DNA of 64,000 nt, taken from the NCBI RefSeq assembly GCF_051131135.1, contig NZ_CP151274.1:744001-808000 (forward strand), written 5' to 3'. The notes below the pieces were generated by a model. That model was not told the origin of the DNA. It searched no databases and saw only the letters and a list, made by a program, of their open reading frames with translations. Positions 39,943-48,973 of the stretch are shown piece by piece. This stretch comes from Thermogladius sp023256015 (GTDB lineage: Archaea > Thermoproteota > Thermoprotei_A > Sulfolobales > Desulfurococcaceae). Each line of letters starts with the position of its first letter. Within the stretch, counting starts at the first letter, position 1. The translations under genes were made by a program, and so were the position numbers.

Positions 39943-41712
39943 GTGCCGTTCTTGGCGCAGAGCCTCATCGAGTACTTTGAGGCGGCCGCTGGTAAGAGGA
40001 GGCCGACCCTCCTCCTGAAGAACGCGCGTGTCGTCGACGTGTTTACCGGTACCGTTGTCGAGGGAAACCTCGAGATCTACAAGGACAGGGTCATCGGGTT
40101 GACTAAGAAAGTTAGAGAGGCCGATTTGGTACTAGATGTTAAAGGATACTACCTCTTACCCGGCTTCATAGACTCCCACATCCACATAGAGAGCACACTA
40201 CTCATCCCACAGCAGCTAGCACGCCTCCTCATACCGCACGGCGTCACCACTCTCATGGCAGACCCCCACGAGATAGCCAATGTCCTCGGGGTAGGGGGTG
40301 TCAGGCTACTAGTGGAGATGAGTAAGATGTCGAAGATCAGGGTATTCGTACAAGTCCCATCCAGGGTCCCCACAGCACCAGGGCTAGAGACCACGGGTGC
40401 TGTCCTAGAGGACAGAGACGTGGAGGAGTTGCTCAGAGAAGACTCCGCTGTCTCGCTTGGTGAGCTGAACTACCAGAACGTACTGAGAGACCCGGGCTAC
40501 CTGAGGAGAGTTGAGGCGGCTAGGAGGCTCGGGAAGAGGTCTAATGGTCACATGGCTGGAGTGGTAGAGGAAGACTTCGTTAACGCTCTGGCGTCAGCTG
40601 GGCTAACAGACGACCACGAGGTCGTGTCTGGCGACGAGGCCTTTGTTAAGCTGGTCAGGGGTGTAGCAGTCATGGTGAGGGAGGGTAGTAGCGAGAGGAA
40701 CCTCGCCGACGTGATCAAGGGGTTGATGGGCAGGCTCAGGGACCACCGTCTCCTGATGTTCTGCACTGACGATAAGCACCCAACGGACATCTTGAGAGAG
40801 GGGCACATCGACTACAATGTACGAAAGTCTATTGAGGAGGGTCTAGACCCCGTCGTGGCAGTTCAGATGGCGACTATAAACCCCGCCATGTACTTCAGGC
40901 TAGACCACTTAATAGGCTCTCTGGCGCCAGGCCGTAAGGCGGACGTGGTGGTCGTGGACAGCCTCGAGAAGCTGGGCATTAGGACCGTTGTCTTCGACGG
41001 CGAGGTCGTCTACCAAGAGGGTAGACTCATGTTCGAGGTCCCGCGAGTGGAGATACCCGAGTGGGCGAGGAGCACCGTGAGAGTCAACCCGGCTCTAAAG
41101 GCGGGCGACCTTGTGGTAAAAGCCGGCTCAGAGAGTGGAAAGGCCCTGGTTCGGGTGATAGGAGTGACTCCCGGACAGATCCTCAAGAAGGAGCTGAGGG
41201 AGTGGCTCGAGGTCAGGAGCGGAGTAGTGGTTGGGGACGTAGGGCGCGACATCATCCACATAGCAGTGGTAGAGAGGCACAAGGGGTTGCTCAACGTAGG
41301 CAAGGGGTTTGTGAAGGGCTTCGGCCTGAAGAAGGGAGCGATAGGATCAAGCGTGTCGCACGACCACCACAATATAGTGGTGGTCGGCGTAGACCCCTCA
41401 GACATGTACGTCGCCGTGAAGAGGCTGAGCGAGATAGGTGGGGGCTTCGTCGCCGTAATGGACGGCGAGATATTGGCGGAGCTTCCTCTCGAGTTCGCGG
41501 GGTTGATGTCGACAAGGAGCTACGAGGAGGTAGTGGAGAGGTTAAACAGGCTTGAGTACATAGCGAGGCACGTTCTGGGGTCGAGCCTCCCCAACCCGTT
41601 CATGCAGCTAGAGTTCGTCTCGCTACCGTCCGTACCCGAGATCGGGATCACGGACAGGGGTCTAGTTGTGGACTACAGGCTGGTCGACCCGGTCGTCGAG
41701 GTCTACAGCTGA
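39943..41712 (+). CDS. ade: Adenine deaminase
   Basis: Amidohydrolase converting adenine to hypoxanthine plus ammonia. 589 residues. The metal-site sequence GFIDSHIHIESTLLIPQQLA and LMADPHEIANVLG is characteristic of Ade. Next come SNGHMAG and DDHEVVSGDEA in the barrel, and the C-terminal Ade domain with GSSVSHDHHNIVVVGVD and GGGFVAVMDGEILAELPL. GTG start after AGTGGT. Together with the PRTase at 9875-10399 it forms a purine-salvage route. Confidence 0.96.
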   Translation: MPFLAQSLIEYFEAAAGKRRPTLLLKNARVVDVFTGTVVEGNLEIYKDRVIGLTKKVREADLVLDVKGYYLLPGFIDSHIHIESTLLIPQQLARLLIPHGVTTLMADPHEIANVLGVGGVRLLVEMSKMSKIRVFVQVPSRVPTAPGLETTGAVLEDRDVEELLREDSAVSLGELNYQNVLRDPGYLRRVEAARRLGKRSNGHMAGVVEEDFVNALASAGLTDDHEVVSGDEAFVKLVRGVAVMVREGSSERNLADVIKGLMGRLRDHRLLMFCTDDKHPTDILREGHIDYNVRKSIEEGLDPVVAVQMATINPAMYFRLDHLIGSLAPGRKADVVVVDSLEKLGIRTVVFDGEVVYQEGRLMFEVPRVEIPEWARSTVRVNPALKAGDLVVKAGSESGKALVRVIGVTPGQILKKELREWLEVRSGVVVGDVGRDIIHIAVVERHKGLLNVGKGFVKGFGLKKGAIGSSVSHDHHNIVVVGVDPSDMYVAVKRLSEIGGGFVAVMDGEILAELPLEFAGLMSTRSYEEVVERLNRLEYIARHVLGSSLPNPFMQLEFVSLPSVPEIGITDRGLVVDYRLVDPVVEVYS

Positions 41713-41793
41713 GTCAGCTTTAAACTCGGGCGGGTACAATAAGAAGGCTAAAAGACGCCGCAACGAGGTAGTCTCGACTAGCGTGGTGGAGCA

Positions 41794-42924
41794 ATGTTCA
41801 AGGACAAGATGAGCACCTACGCGGCTGTCGCCTTCGTGAATACCCTGGGATGGGGAGTCTACTACTCGTTTACACGGAGGTACCTAGTCGACGAGTTGTC
41901 GGCAGGCAGGGTTGTCATGTTGCTGGCGGGTCTGGAGTGGGGCATGAGCATGGCCTCGCTTTTCGCAGCCCTCCTGGAACAGCGCCTCGGCCGAAAGAGC
42001 ATTCTGATCGGGGGCCTCTCCTCACTACCGATCGTCGCATCGAGCTTCATTAAGGAGCCGTACGCTTTCTCGGCTGTCATAAGCTTCTCCAGCCTCTTGT
42101 GGGCCTTGTCGTGGCCAAGCGTCGTCTCCTCCGTGTTCCAGGACGTAACAGGCGAGTACGGTAAGGCCTACAGTAGCTTCACAGTCGCGACAGGGCTAGG
42201 CTTCGGGGTCGGAGCCCTACTATCTGGCCTCGTGTACAAGATGGGTGGGGCCTTTCTCGTGTTCCTGCTAATAGCACTCCTGTTCGCCACCACGTTCGTG
42301 GCGGGCTGGGCCTTGAGCCCTACGGGGAAAAGCGATAGCAACGGTAAAATCGAGTGGCGGTTAAGGAGCGGGGGGCTGACAGCCTTCCTCACGTCTTTAA
42401 CTCTAATCGTATTCGCCCGTGAGATGTTCTTTGCAGTGGGCGCTGTAAAGCTTAGCACGAGTATAGACGAGCTGTTCCCACAGGTAGACGAGGGGACAAG
42501 GTACGTCCTGTACGGGCTGTTCTACGGCTTCATAGGCTCCCTAATAAGCCCCTTCGCGAGGCTGGTGTCGGGCCGCGTGGTCGACAAGTATGGTCCGTTA
42601 AACGTTTACATAGCGTCGGGCGCCTCCTACCTGGTTACCTACTGGCTGTTCGCCCTGACGAGCGGTATCGTACCGGTCCTACTCTGGCTGGTCCCGATAT
42701 ATCCGTTCCTAGACACGTCAGTGTACTCGTATGTCGCGGAGAGGAGCGGGGTGAACAACAGGACTCACGGCTTCGGGCAGGTCATATTCTTCACAAGCCT
42801 CGGCGGTATCCTCCTCCTACCGGCTCAACCCCTAGTGGGCTCCAACACGCTGAGAGCAGGGTGCTTCATCACAGCAGCGGCCCTCTCCTCCATGCTCATT
42901 GCTTACTCGAAGTCGAGAAGCTAG
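41794..42924 (+). CDS. Major facilitator superfamily transporter
   Basis: 376 residues with about 11-12 membrane segments. The loop after the second segment (EQRLGRKSILIGGLSSLPIV) resembles the MFS motif A (G-R-K/R), and the second half has RLVSGRVVDKYGPLNVYIAS as the equivalent loop. The substrate cannot be predicted. ATG follows GGTGG by four bases. Its neighbour is adenine deaminase, so a nucleobase is conceivable, but this is only context. Confidence 0.8.
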   Translation: MFKDKMSTYAAVAFVNTLGWGVYYSFTRRYLVDELSAGRVVMLLAGLEWGMSMASLFAALLEQRLGRKSILIGGLSSLPIVASSFIKEPYAFSAVISFSSLLWALSWPSVVSSVFQDVTGEYGKAYSSFTVATGLGFGVGALLSGLVYKMGGAFLVFLLIALLFATTFVAGWALSPTGKSDSNGKIEWRLRSGGLTAFLTSLTLIVFAREMFFAVGAVKLSTSIDELFPQVDEGTRYVLYGLFYGFIGSLISPFARLVSGRVVDKYGPLNVYIASGASYLVTYWLFALTSGIVPVLLWLVPIYPFLDTSVYSYVAERSGVNNRTHGFGQVIFFTSLGGILLLPAQPLVGSNTLRAGCFITAAALSSMLIAYSKSRS

Positions 42925-43222
42925 GGGTATCGCCCCCGTACAACAGGCGCCCACTATTCCCTCAGAGCTCCTCGAGGTTGCACATGCCCGAGGAGCACGC
43001 GGGGCTTTAGAGACGGCATTCCAGAGACTAAGACTGGAACGGGGTGACTCTAGAGGGCTCCATCTCGGGGACTGGGGCGTTGAATTCTAAGCTGCTATTC
43101 CAATCTTCAGGTCAATGCTGGCAGAGACGCCCCTTAACACGCCTTAAACAGGTCTCGGAGAGTAGAACGGTCCACCCTCATCCATTAGGCTGTAAGGTCA
43201 AAGACAAATGGGTTAGACGAAG
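42925..43222. other. Intergenic stretch with three strong hairpins
   Basis: No protein gene seen. GCTCCTCG/CGAGGAGC (42967-42974 with 42989-42996, 8 bp), TTCCAG/CTGGAA (43019-43024 with 43034-43039, 6 bp) and GGGGCGT/ACGCCCC (43074-43080 with 43127-43133, 7 bp) lie in series. This could be an unassigned structured RNA; an ACA follows the third stem by four bases, as in H/ACA sRNAs, but no kink-turn is clear. Confidence 0.3.
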
Positions 43223-43323
43223 GGCCCGGGCCGGGATTTGAACCCGGGACCTCCGGGTCTGTGCCGGCCCCCTTAAGGGGCCGTCCACAGCCCGGCGCTC
43301 TACCAGGCTGAGCTACCCGGGCC
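43223..43323 (-). tRNA. tRNA-His(GTG) with a 26-nt intron
   Basis: Acceptor GCCCGGG/CCCGGGC with an encoded G(-1) opposite discriminator C73, the tRNA-His identity pair. Anticodon stem CCGGG/CCCGG encloses CT-GTG-G, a 26-base GC-rich intron, then A. T-arm CCGGG-TTCAAAT-CCCGG. Confidence 0.93.
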
Positions 43324-43502
43324 ATTTCCCCTGCTTAATGGCCCAAGCTCATCATCGCTTTACGCTCTATGTCCGGGCCCTTTATCGGTTGATGAATAGT
43401 GTTGGTGAACCTATTAAACCTTCACGCTACACCGCGGTTTCCAGCCTTCGACCTCCGCAAACTTACATTATTAAATTCGGGGCGACTTAACTATACCTGA
43501 GG

Positions 43503-44087
43503 ATGGTTTTTGTGTCGGCTAGGAGGAAGACTTTTGCGGCCCGCGAGGACTTGATCGACGCGGTAAAGGAGATCGCCAGGAGAAGGGGCTACAGCTTGTA
43601 CGACTACGTGAACGAGCTTTTCGAGGTGGCTATCAAGGCAGAGAAGGAGGGGTACTCGATCACCGGTGTTGTCAACGAGTTCTTGTTCTTCAAGCAAATA
43701 CGTGAGTCGGGCTTCGTGCTACTGCTCGAGAACCTCTTCCAGGCTATGGTCAAAATAACTTACAGGAACCGCCAGGAGGCGCACGCGGTCTGGAGGGACG
43801 CGGGGGTGTGGATGGCTAAGTCCTTTAAAGCAAAGTACGGCGAGAGGGCTCTCTCGCAGTTCAAGAGCCTGGCGCCCTGGATATTCTGGGACATACCTGA
43901 GCTTGAGATCAGAGAGCTGGGTGACGGGGTCGAGGTTTTTGCCACCAGCCCACGGTTCAGCCCGGAGTACGCAGACCTGTTCAAGTCCATGGTAGAGGGC
44001 TTCTTAGAGGGGCTCGGGTACAGGGTGGACTCAAGCGAGGTAGTGGGTAAGACGGTGATCGTGGCGGGTAGGTCGAGCAATGCCTGA
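43503..44087 (+). CDS. Helical protein with RHH/V4R-like features, paralogue 1
   Basis: 194 residues, no family named. The N-terminus (ARRKTFAAREDLIDAVKEIA, then RRRGYSLYDYVNELFEVAIK) looks like a strand-helix-helix DNA-binding arm. The middle is helical. The C-terminus (SMVEGFLEGLGYRVDSSEVV ...) resembles the last strand-helix part of V4R-type domains. It shares layout and C-terminal motif with the next gene, which it overlaps by eight bases, so the two are tandem paralogues. They sit directly upstream of the S-layer gene and may regulate it; this is inference from position. Confidence 0.55.
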   Translation: MVFVSARRKTFAAREDLIDAVKEIARRRGYSLYDYVNELFEVAIKAEKEGYSITGVVNEFLFFKQIRESGFVLLLENLFQAMVKITYRNRQEAHAVWRDAGVWMAKSFKAKYGERALSQFKSLAPWIFWDIPELEIRELGDGVEVFATSPRFSPEYADLFKSMVEGFLEGLGYRVDSSEVVGKTVIVAGRSSNA

Positions 44088-44646
44088 CGCGAGCAGGAAG
44101 AAGCTAATATACGTCTCGGAGGACGTGCTGGAGAGGCTAGCGAGGCTTGCCTACGCTAGAGGCGAGTCGCTTGCTAAGCTACTAGACCGGGTACTGAGGC
44201 AGGTAGTAGAAGCCTTCGACATGGGCTACAACATGGAGGAGCTGATAAACCTCCTCAAGGTAGTAGAGGTAGAAAAGAAGCTCGGGGCAGTGTTCGTCCC
44301 CCACGAAGTGGTGGAGACCCTACTGGAGAAGACGGGCGGCACCGACGACGTCCGGAGGGTGTTCTACGAGGCTGGGAGGGCCTACGGGCTGTACATCAGG
44401 AACAGGTACAGGGGGTCGCTCGACATCGTGAGGTCTTTTCTCGAGAAGACCAGGTGGGACTTAAACGAGGTCTCGGTAGTCGAGCAGGGCGGCTCTTACA
44501 AGCTTATGTGCGTCTCAACGGTCATGGGCGAGGTCGAGACAAGTATGACCGCCAGCTTTATCGAGGGCCTGCTAGCAGGGCTCGGCTATTCGATACTGAG
44601 AGAGGAGGTCTCTAAAGGCATAATCGTCGTGGAGTTCAAGGCTTAG
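44080..44646 (+). CDS. Helical protein with RHH/V4R-like features, paralogue 2
   Basis: 188 residues. N-terminal KKLIYVSEDVLERLARLAYA and RGESLAKLLDRVLRQVVEAF match the ribbon-helix-helix-like start of paralogue 1. The C-terminus (SFIEGLLAGLGYSILREEVS, GIIVVEF) is the shared motif. ATG 44080 overlaps the previous stop. Convergence of length, order and C-terminal pattern supports duplication followed by divergence. Function unknown; a dimeric or heterodimeric regulator is possible. Confidence 0.55.
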   Translation: MPDASRKKLIYVSEDVLERLARLAYARGESLAKLLDRVLRQVVEAFDMGYNMEELINLLKVVEVEKKLGAVFVPHEVVETLLEKTGGTDDVRRVFYEAGRAYGLYIRNRYRGSLDIVRSFLEKTRWDLNEVSVVEQGGSYKLMCVSTVMGEVETSMTASFIEGLLAGLGYSILREEVSKGIIVVEFKA

Positions 44647-44730
44647 CGTTAAACCTGGACTTCCACGAGGGCGCAGCCCATCCCGTGGCCTGTGCACAGG
44701 ATCTAATGATCGGTTTAAGGTTGTGTACGC

Positions 44731-44783
44731 ACCCTTAAAAACCAACCCCCTTTATCAATTATCAGTCCGAGTGTGGTGGTGGA
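44731..44783 (+). promoter_or_regulatory. S-layer gene promoter and ribosome-binding site
   Basis: TATA-like ACCCTTAAAAACC (44731-44743) lies about 45 bases before the start codon, giving a short leader. GTGGTGGTGG (44773-44782) is an extended ribosome-binding site immediately before ATG 44784, consistent with very strong expression. Confidence 0.5.
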
Positions 44784-47777
44784 ATGAGTAGAGCAACCTA
44801 TACGCTCGTACTCGCCCTAATACTCGCCTCTATCGTAACGCCAATAGTGGCAGTAGCCGGAGTCACAGGCAACCTACAGCTACAGGTTACTCCAACTAAG
44901 GGCTCTCCCGGCGACGTCATCGTAGTCACAGGCGTAGCGCCTCTAGGCTACTCTGTCAACGTGTCGTTCGTCAACTACACAGGTACTGCGCCGGCCCCAG
45001 GCAACTACCAGGTCCTGGCTAGCACACTGGCATCTGTCGGAGTGGGCGGTAAGTTCCAGGCCGTCCTCGTAGTGCCCTACGTCCCCTACGCGACTAACTA
45101 CGCAGTGTACGCCTTCGTCCCAGGCTTCGAGGCAAACACCTACGACTACGTGCCGTTCACCTTAGTGCCCAAGCTGATACTCAACGTCACGACTGTAAAG
45201 TCCGGCGGTATGGGCGGCCTAATACCAGGGTCGATCGTAAACATAACTGGTGTGGGCTTTACAGCTGGCGCTGGCGTGACCATCTTCATCAACGAGACAG
45301 GCTCCCAGATCGGCTCTGCCCAGACCGATGCTAGGGGCGTGTTCACATACATATGGTCGGTCCAGAACATGCCCAGAGGTACTTACACGATAGTAGCCAC
45401 CGACGGCAATGTCACAGCAAGCACCACGATAAACGTTATACCAGCCCTATTCTTCTACGACCCCAACACAGCCGTCTACACCGCCCTGCTCACAGTGTCT
45501 GGCCCGCTAGTCAGGGACCTTGAGGAGAACATAACACCTCTGCTAGTAGTGGGCACCGGCTTCGACCATGATGTGGGTGTAATATCCATCACGTTCAGGA
45601 ACTCGTTCTACAACTACAATAAAGCAATAAATGTTACAGCCGCCACTGACTCATACGGCGTGTTCTCTGCCGTCCTGAACATAGGCCACATACCTGGAGG
45701 CACCTACACGGTCATAGTCACCGAGTCGACCAACGACAGCTACACGTTCAAGGACGTGATCACTTTCAACGCATACATAGAGGCCTATGACTACAACGCC
45801 TACACGAGCGCCTTCGGCTCCACGGACTACAACGCAGCGGCCGCCTCTATGCCATCTCTCAAGGTCACCAGCCCCGGCGCTAAGGTGATAGTGTTTGGCT
45901 GGGCGTTCGCCCCAGGCAACATCACTACTGCCGCTGGCACTGTAAGCGTCCCAGCCCACATATTCATCGACGTCGACGTTCCAGAGAACACCCTGACGAT
46001 CTCCAGCGTCGTCGTCGGCACGCAGATCGACAGCTACAACCTCCTACCGGACGCTGACGGCTTCAACATTGTGGTAGTCCTGATGCCCTCGGCCATAGTG
46101 AGGGGCGGCCACGAGATCGGTGAGACCCAGAACATCACTGCGCCCGTCCAGCTGAGGTTCTCGGCTAGGACTAACATAGCTGTCGGTCCAACGGCATTCT
46201 TCTCGCCACCAGCCGGCACGGTAGGGCCGTACACAAGCATCGTCGGAGTTGAGCCCACCACAGGCATAGGTGTCGTCTCGGGCAGCTTCGCAGGCCCGTA
46301 CTACTGCCTGGTCTCGGGCATGACGGTCTGCGGAGTGAACGTCACAGCACCCACAAACGTGGTCCAGCTGTGGAAGACTGCTCTCGGCACCAACGTGACA
46401 GTGTCCGGCGTTGGCTTCGACCCCAACCAGCCAGTACTGGTCTTCATCGAGGGTGTTCCACCAGTCGACCTGAGGCTACTGTACCCCAGCTACTTCGCCA
46501 CTTACGGGCAGAGCTTGTCGAGCTTCCTGCCCGACGGTATCCTAGTAGCGTACACCACGACTGACAGCAAGGGCAGCTTCTCGACGTGGTTCATATTCCC
46601 GACACTACCCGGAGCAATGTACAAGATATGGGTGTTCGTTGGCAGGATTTCTGGAGGCTACGACCAGGTACAGGCTGTCTACATAGCTAAGACGAGCATC
46701 ACGTCGTTCCAGGTACTACCAGGGTTCTACCTCAACCCCGCAGTAGCTATCGGCCCGTACGTAGCTGAGGTCGTGGCTACAGGCCTACCATACGGTGCCA
46801 CCGGTGGAGTCGCGGGCGTAGCCATAAGGACTACAGTACTAGACACTATTGCCGACGGTAAGTACAAGCAGAACCTCAACGACGGTATCATGGGCGTCAA
46901 CCTGCACGTGTCGAACTGGAGGATCACACCCAACGGCACCCTCACCGACGTGCTGTCGCCGAACGTGTTCCCAGGTCTCTACATACCTGTGTTAGAGCCC
47001 GGCATCTACGAGTTGAGGATGATAATGCCCGACGGTAGCCTGTCTGCGCCGACCTACATAGGCATATTCAACGACGTAGCCGACATACAACTCATAAGAG
47101 ACAATGTGATCGCTATAAAGGCCGGCGTTTCCCAGATACTCGTGAACCTACAGCAGATTAACGCCACCCTGGCCTCGGTACAGGGCGACATTGCGACTAT
47201 CAAGACCGACGTGGGTACGATAAAGACGACTGTACAGGCCCTACAGCCGGTCGTCACCTCCATCAACGGCACCGTGGCCGAGATTAAGACTGCCGTCGGC
47301 ACGATACAGGGTGTTGTACTGAGCCTGAACGGCACTGTGGCCACAATCAGCACCACTGTGGGCGTGATAAGGGCGACCGTCGACTCGCTGTCTAGCGTAG
47401 TGTCAGGGCTGCAGTCCACTGTAAACGCTCTGAGCAGTAGCGTGAACACGCTATCGAGCAGCCTGTCGGCTCTAAGCGACAAGGTGGACAAGGGCTTCGC
47501 CAACATGTCGAGCGCCATAAGCGCCGTGTCGAGCAAGATCGACAGCAGCACAAGCAGCCTGAGCAGCGCTATAAGTAGTGCCCAGTCCGCTATCACGAAC
47601 GCCGTGAGCTCCGCCCAGTCGAGCCTGTCGAGCAAGATCGACTCCGCCCAGTCGGCGCTGAGCTCGCAGGTGTCCACCGTCTCCAACTACGTGCTGGTAA
47701 CACTCATACTAGCGCTGATTGCCGCAGCTGCCGCGATATACGAGGTCATAGTGCTACACAGGAAGCTGGCTGGGTAA
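44784..47777 (+). CDS. S-layer / stalk surface glycoprotein with C-terminal coiled coil and anchor
   Basis: 997 residues. Signal peptide at 1-26 (TYTLVLALILASIVTPIVAV). Residues 30-760 are a chain of beta-sandwich repeats, each with the turn 'PG..V.v.G.gF' (for example GSIVNITGVGFTAGAGVTIF), with many N-x-S/T sequons. Residues ~766-965 form a long heptad coiled coil with repeated 'T-V-x-x-I/L' and Ser-rich end. A membrane anchor (YVLVTLILALIAAAAAIYEV) and short basic tail finish it. This is the plan of crenarchaeal S-layer stalks (tetrabrachion- or SlaB-like). Codon use favours C-ending triplets strongly, as in a highly expressed gene. Confidence 0.85.
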   Translation: MSRATYTLVLALILASIVTPIVAVAGVTGNLQLQVTPTKGSPGDVIVVTGVAPLGYSVNVSFVNYTGTAPAPGNYQVLASTLASVGVGGKFQAVLVVPYVPYATNYAVYAFVPGFEANTYDYVPFTLVPKLILNVTTVKSGGMGGLIPGSIVNITGVGFTAGAGVTIFINETGSQIGSAQTDARGVFTYIWSVQNMPRGTYTIVATDGNVTASTTINVIPALFFYDPNTAVYTALLTVSGPLVRDLEENITPLLVVGTGFDHDVGVISITFRNSFYNYNKAINVTAATDSYGVFSAVLNIGHIPGGTYTVIVTESTNDSYTFKDVITFNAYIEAYDYNAYTSAFGSTDYNAAAASMPSLKVTSPGAKVIVFGWAFAPGNITTAAGTVSVPAHIFIDVDVPENTLTISSVVVGTQIDSYNLLPDADGFNIVVVLMPSAIVRGGHEIGETQNITAPVQLRFSARTNIAVGPTAFFSPPAGTVGPYTSIVGVEPTTGIGVVSGSFAGPYYCLVSGMTVCGVNVTAPTNVVQLWKTALGTNVTVSGVGFDPNQPVLVFIEGVPPVDLRLLYPSYFATYGQSLSSFLPDGILVAYTTTDSKGSFSTWFIFPTLPGAMYKIWVFVGRISGGYDQVQAVYIAKTSITSFQVLPGFYLNPAVAIGPYVAEVVATGLPYGATGGVAGVAIRTTVLDTIADGKYKQNLNDGIMGVNLHVSNWRITPNGTLTDVLSPNVFPGLYIPVLEPGIYELRMIMPDGSLSAPTYIGIFNDVADIQLIRDNVIAIKAGVSQILVNLQQINATLASVQGDIATIKTDVGTIKTTVQALQPVVTSINGTVAEIKTAVGTIQGVVLSLNGTVATISTTVGVIRATVDSLSSVVSGLQSTVNALSSSVNTLSSSLSALSDKVDKGFANMSSAISAVSSKIDSSTSSLSSAISSAQSAITNAVSSAQSSLSSKIDSAQSALSSQVSTVSNYVLVTLILALIAAAAAIYEVIVLHRKLAG

Positions 47778-47795
47778 AACCCTGACCACAACTCC

Positions 47796-47830
47796 TTTTT
47801 TTCTAAACATCGGGCCCCTAAGGGGCCTTA
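47796..47830 (+). terminator. Terminator after the S-layer gene
   Basis: A run of seven T (47796-47802), 16 bases after the S-layer stop, followed by the perfect hairpin GGCCCC-TAA-GGGGCC (47813-47827). T-runs are the usual archaeal termination signal; the hairpin may add stability. Confidence 0.55.
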
Positions 47831-47876
47831 CTCCCAAGTTTAAAACCCTCCTCTCCATCATCATAATCATAGTCTA

Positions 47877-47965
47877 GGGCCCGTCGTCTAGCCTGGTTAG
47901 GACGCCGCCCTTACAAGCAAGGCTAGGAGAGGCGGAGGCCCGGGGTTCAAGTCCCCGCGGGCCCA
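47877..47965 (+). tRNA. tRNA-Val(TAC) with a 14-nt intron
   Basis: Acceptor GGGCCCG/CGGGCCC, discriminator A. Anticodon stem CCGCC/GGCGG encloses CT-TAC-A, about 14 intron bases, then A. T-arm CGGGG-TTCAAGT-CCCCG. Mature length about 75. Promoter AAGTTTAAAACC upstream. Confidence 0.9.
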
Positions 47966-48033
47966 CTACACCCTCGCAGGCGTTGTTTATAAAAGGGCTG
48001 TCTCTATATAATGAGATTGGTCTGGTGTCCCAA

Positions 48034-48162
48034 CCCGCCGTAGCTCAGCGGCAGAGCGCCCGGCTGTAGGGGTCACCCGCCCACCAAACTCCCCGCTAGG
48101 GGTTGGATGAGGGTGGGTCGGCAGTGACCGGGTGGTCGGGGGTTCAAGTCCCCCCGGCGGGA
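48034..48162 (+). tRNA. tRNA-Tyr(GTA) with a 57-nt intron
   Basis: Acceptor CCCGCCG/CGGCGGG, discriminator A. Anticodon stem CCCGG/CCGGG encloses CT-GTA-G, a 57-base intron with its own stem (CCCCGCTAGGGG), then A. T-arm GGGGG-TTCAAGT-CCCCC. The C1-G72 pair is the archaeal tRNA-Tyr identity element. Confidence 0.92.
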
Positions 48163-48204
48163 TTTTTTAACCCTCGCGTTCTACTTTCTACGTGGTGGTC
48201 TACC

Positions 48205-48816
48205 ATAGGGCTCGAACAGGAGGTAAACGAGGCGATCGAATACCTCTCGGTTAAGGACAAGGTTAGAGAGCAGGTCTTGAAGGCTTCTAGGGAGATACTG
48301 AGGTACTCGACAGAGGCCACGCGTCTAATACACGCAGGCGACCTGTCGCGGGCTCTCGAGAACATCAGAAGAGCTGGAGACGTCTACGCCAGCTTGGGGA
48401 GCGTGCTCGCGGACCACCCCGACATACTGTACAGCGGAATATTACAGGGGGCGTTAGTCGAGTACGTAGAGGCTTACGTGACCTACTACGCGATAACCGA
48501 GGGTAGGGTGCCGAGCAGAGCCGAGATCGGCGTAGACCACGTCTCGTACCTGCTAGGGCTGGCGGACTTTATCGGCGAGCTCAAGAGGCACGCCCTCGAC
48601 CTGCTGCTCCTCGGCAAACTCGAAGAGGCGGAGAGGGTCCTCCGCTTGATGAAGTACGTCTACGACAACCTGAGGAAGGTCAGTTTCCCGGACGCCCTTC
48701 TCCCCGGCTTCAGGCACAAGATAGACACTGCTAGGAGACTCATCGAGACGACGCAAGAGCTCCTCATATACTCCAAGAACGCCAGGCTGGCGACAGGAGT
48801 TCTCTCCAAGCAGTAG
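48205..48816 (+). CDS. Translin-family protein, apparently with an AUA start
   Basis: About 203 residues, nearly all helical, matching archaeal translin: GLEQEVNEAIEYLSVKDKVR, then REILRYSTEATRLIHAGDLS, and a C-terminal LLPGFRHKIDTARRLIETTQ with KYVYDNLRKVSFPD. Translins are octameric RNA-binding proteins linked to tRNA and small-RNA processing. Between the end of tRNA-Tyr (48162) and the conserved part there is no ATG, GTG or TTG in frame. The ribosome-binding site GTGGTGGT (48192-48199) points to ATA 48205. The next usual start is TTG 48277, which would delete a conserved helix. Confidence 0.75.
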   Translation: MGLEQEVNEAIEYLSVKDKVREQVLKASREILRYSTEATRLIHAGDLSRALENIRRAGDVYASLGSVLADHPDILYSGILQGALVEYVEAYVTYYAITEGRVPSRAEIGVDHVSYLLGLADFIGELKRHALDLLLLGKLEEAERVLRLMKYVYDNLRKVSFPDALLPGFRHKIDTARRLIETTQELLIYSKNARLATGVLSKQ

Positions 48817-48973
48817 TCCGCGCCCGGCTGGCCGTCCTCGGGCCGTTGTCCAGCAGTAATCCCGTAGCCTAACGGCCTACCTCCACTCTCTCGTCGCATG
48901 TGCGGTCAGGCTATGTATGTATTCAGCACGTAAGTGCAGCTGGTAGACGTACACACCAGATAATGGTCAATAC

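Noticed and set aside
43386..43440. GTTGATGAATAG considered as box C of an sRNA
   Set aside because: No CTGA box D occurs within a suitable distance, and the region is the promoter of the next gene.
47054..47686. 210-codon minus-strand frame rich in Leu and Ala
   Set aside because: Antisense mirror of the repetitive coiled-coil part of the S-layer gene.
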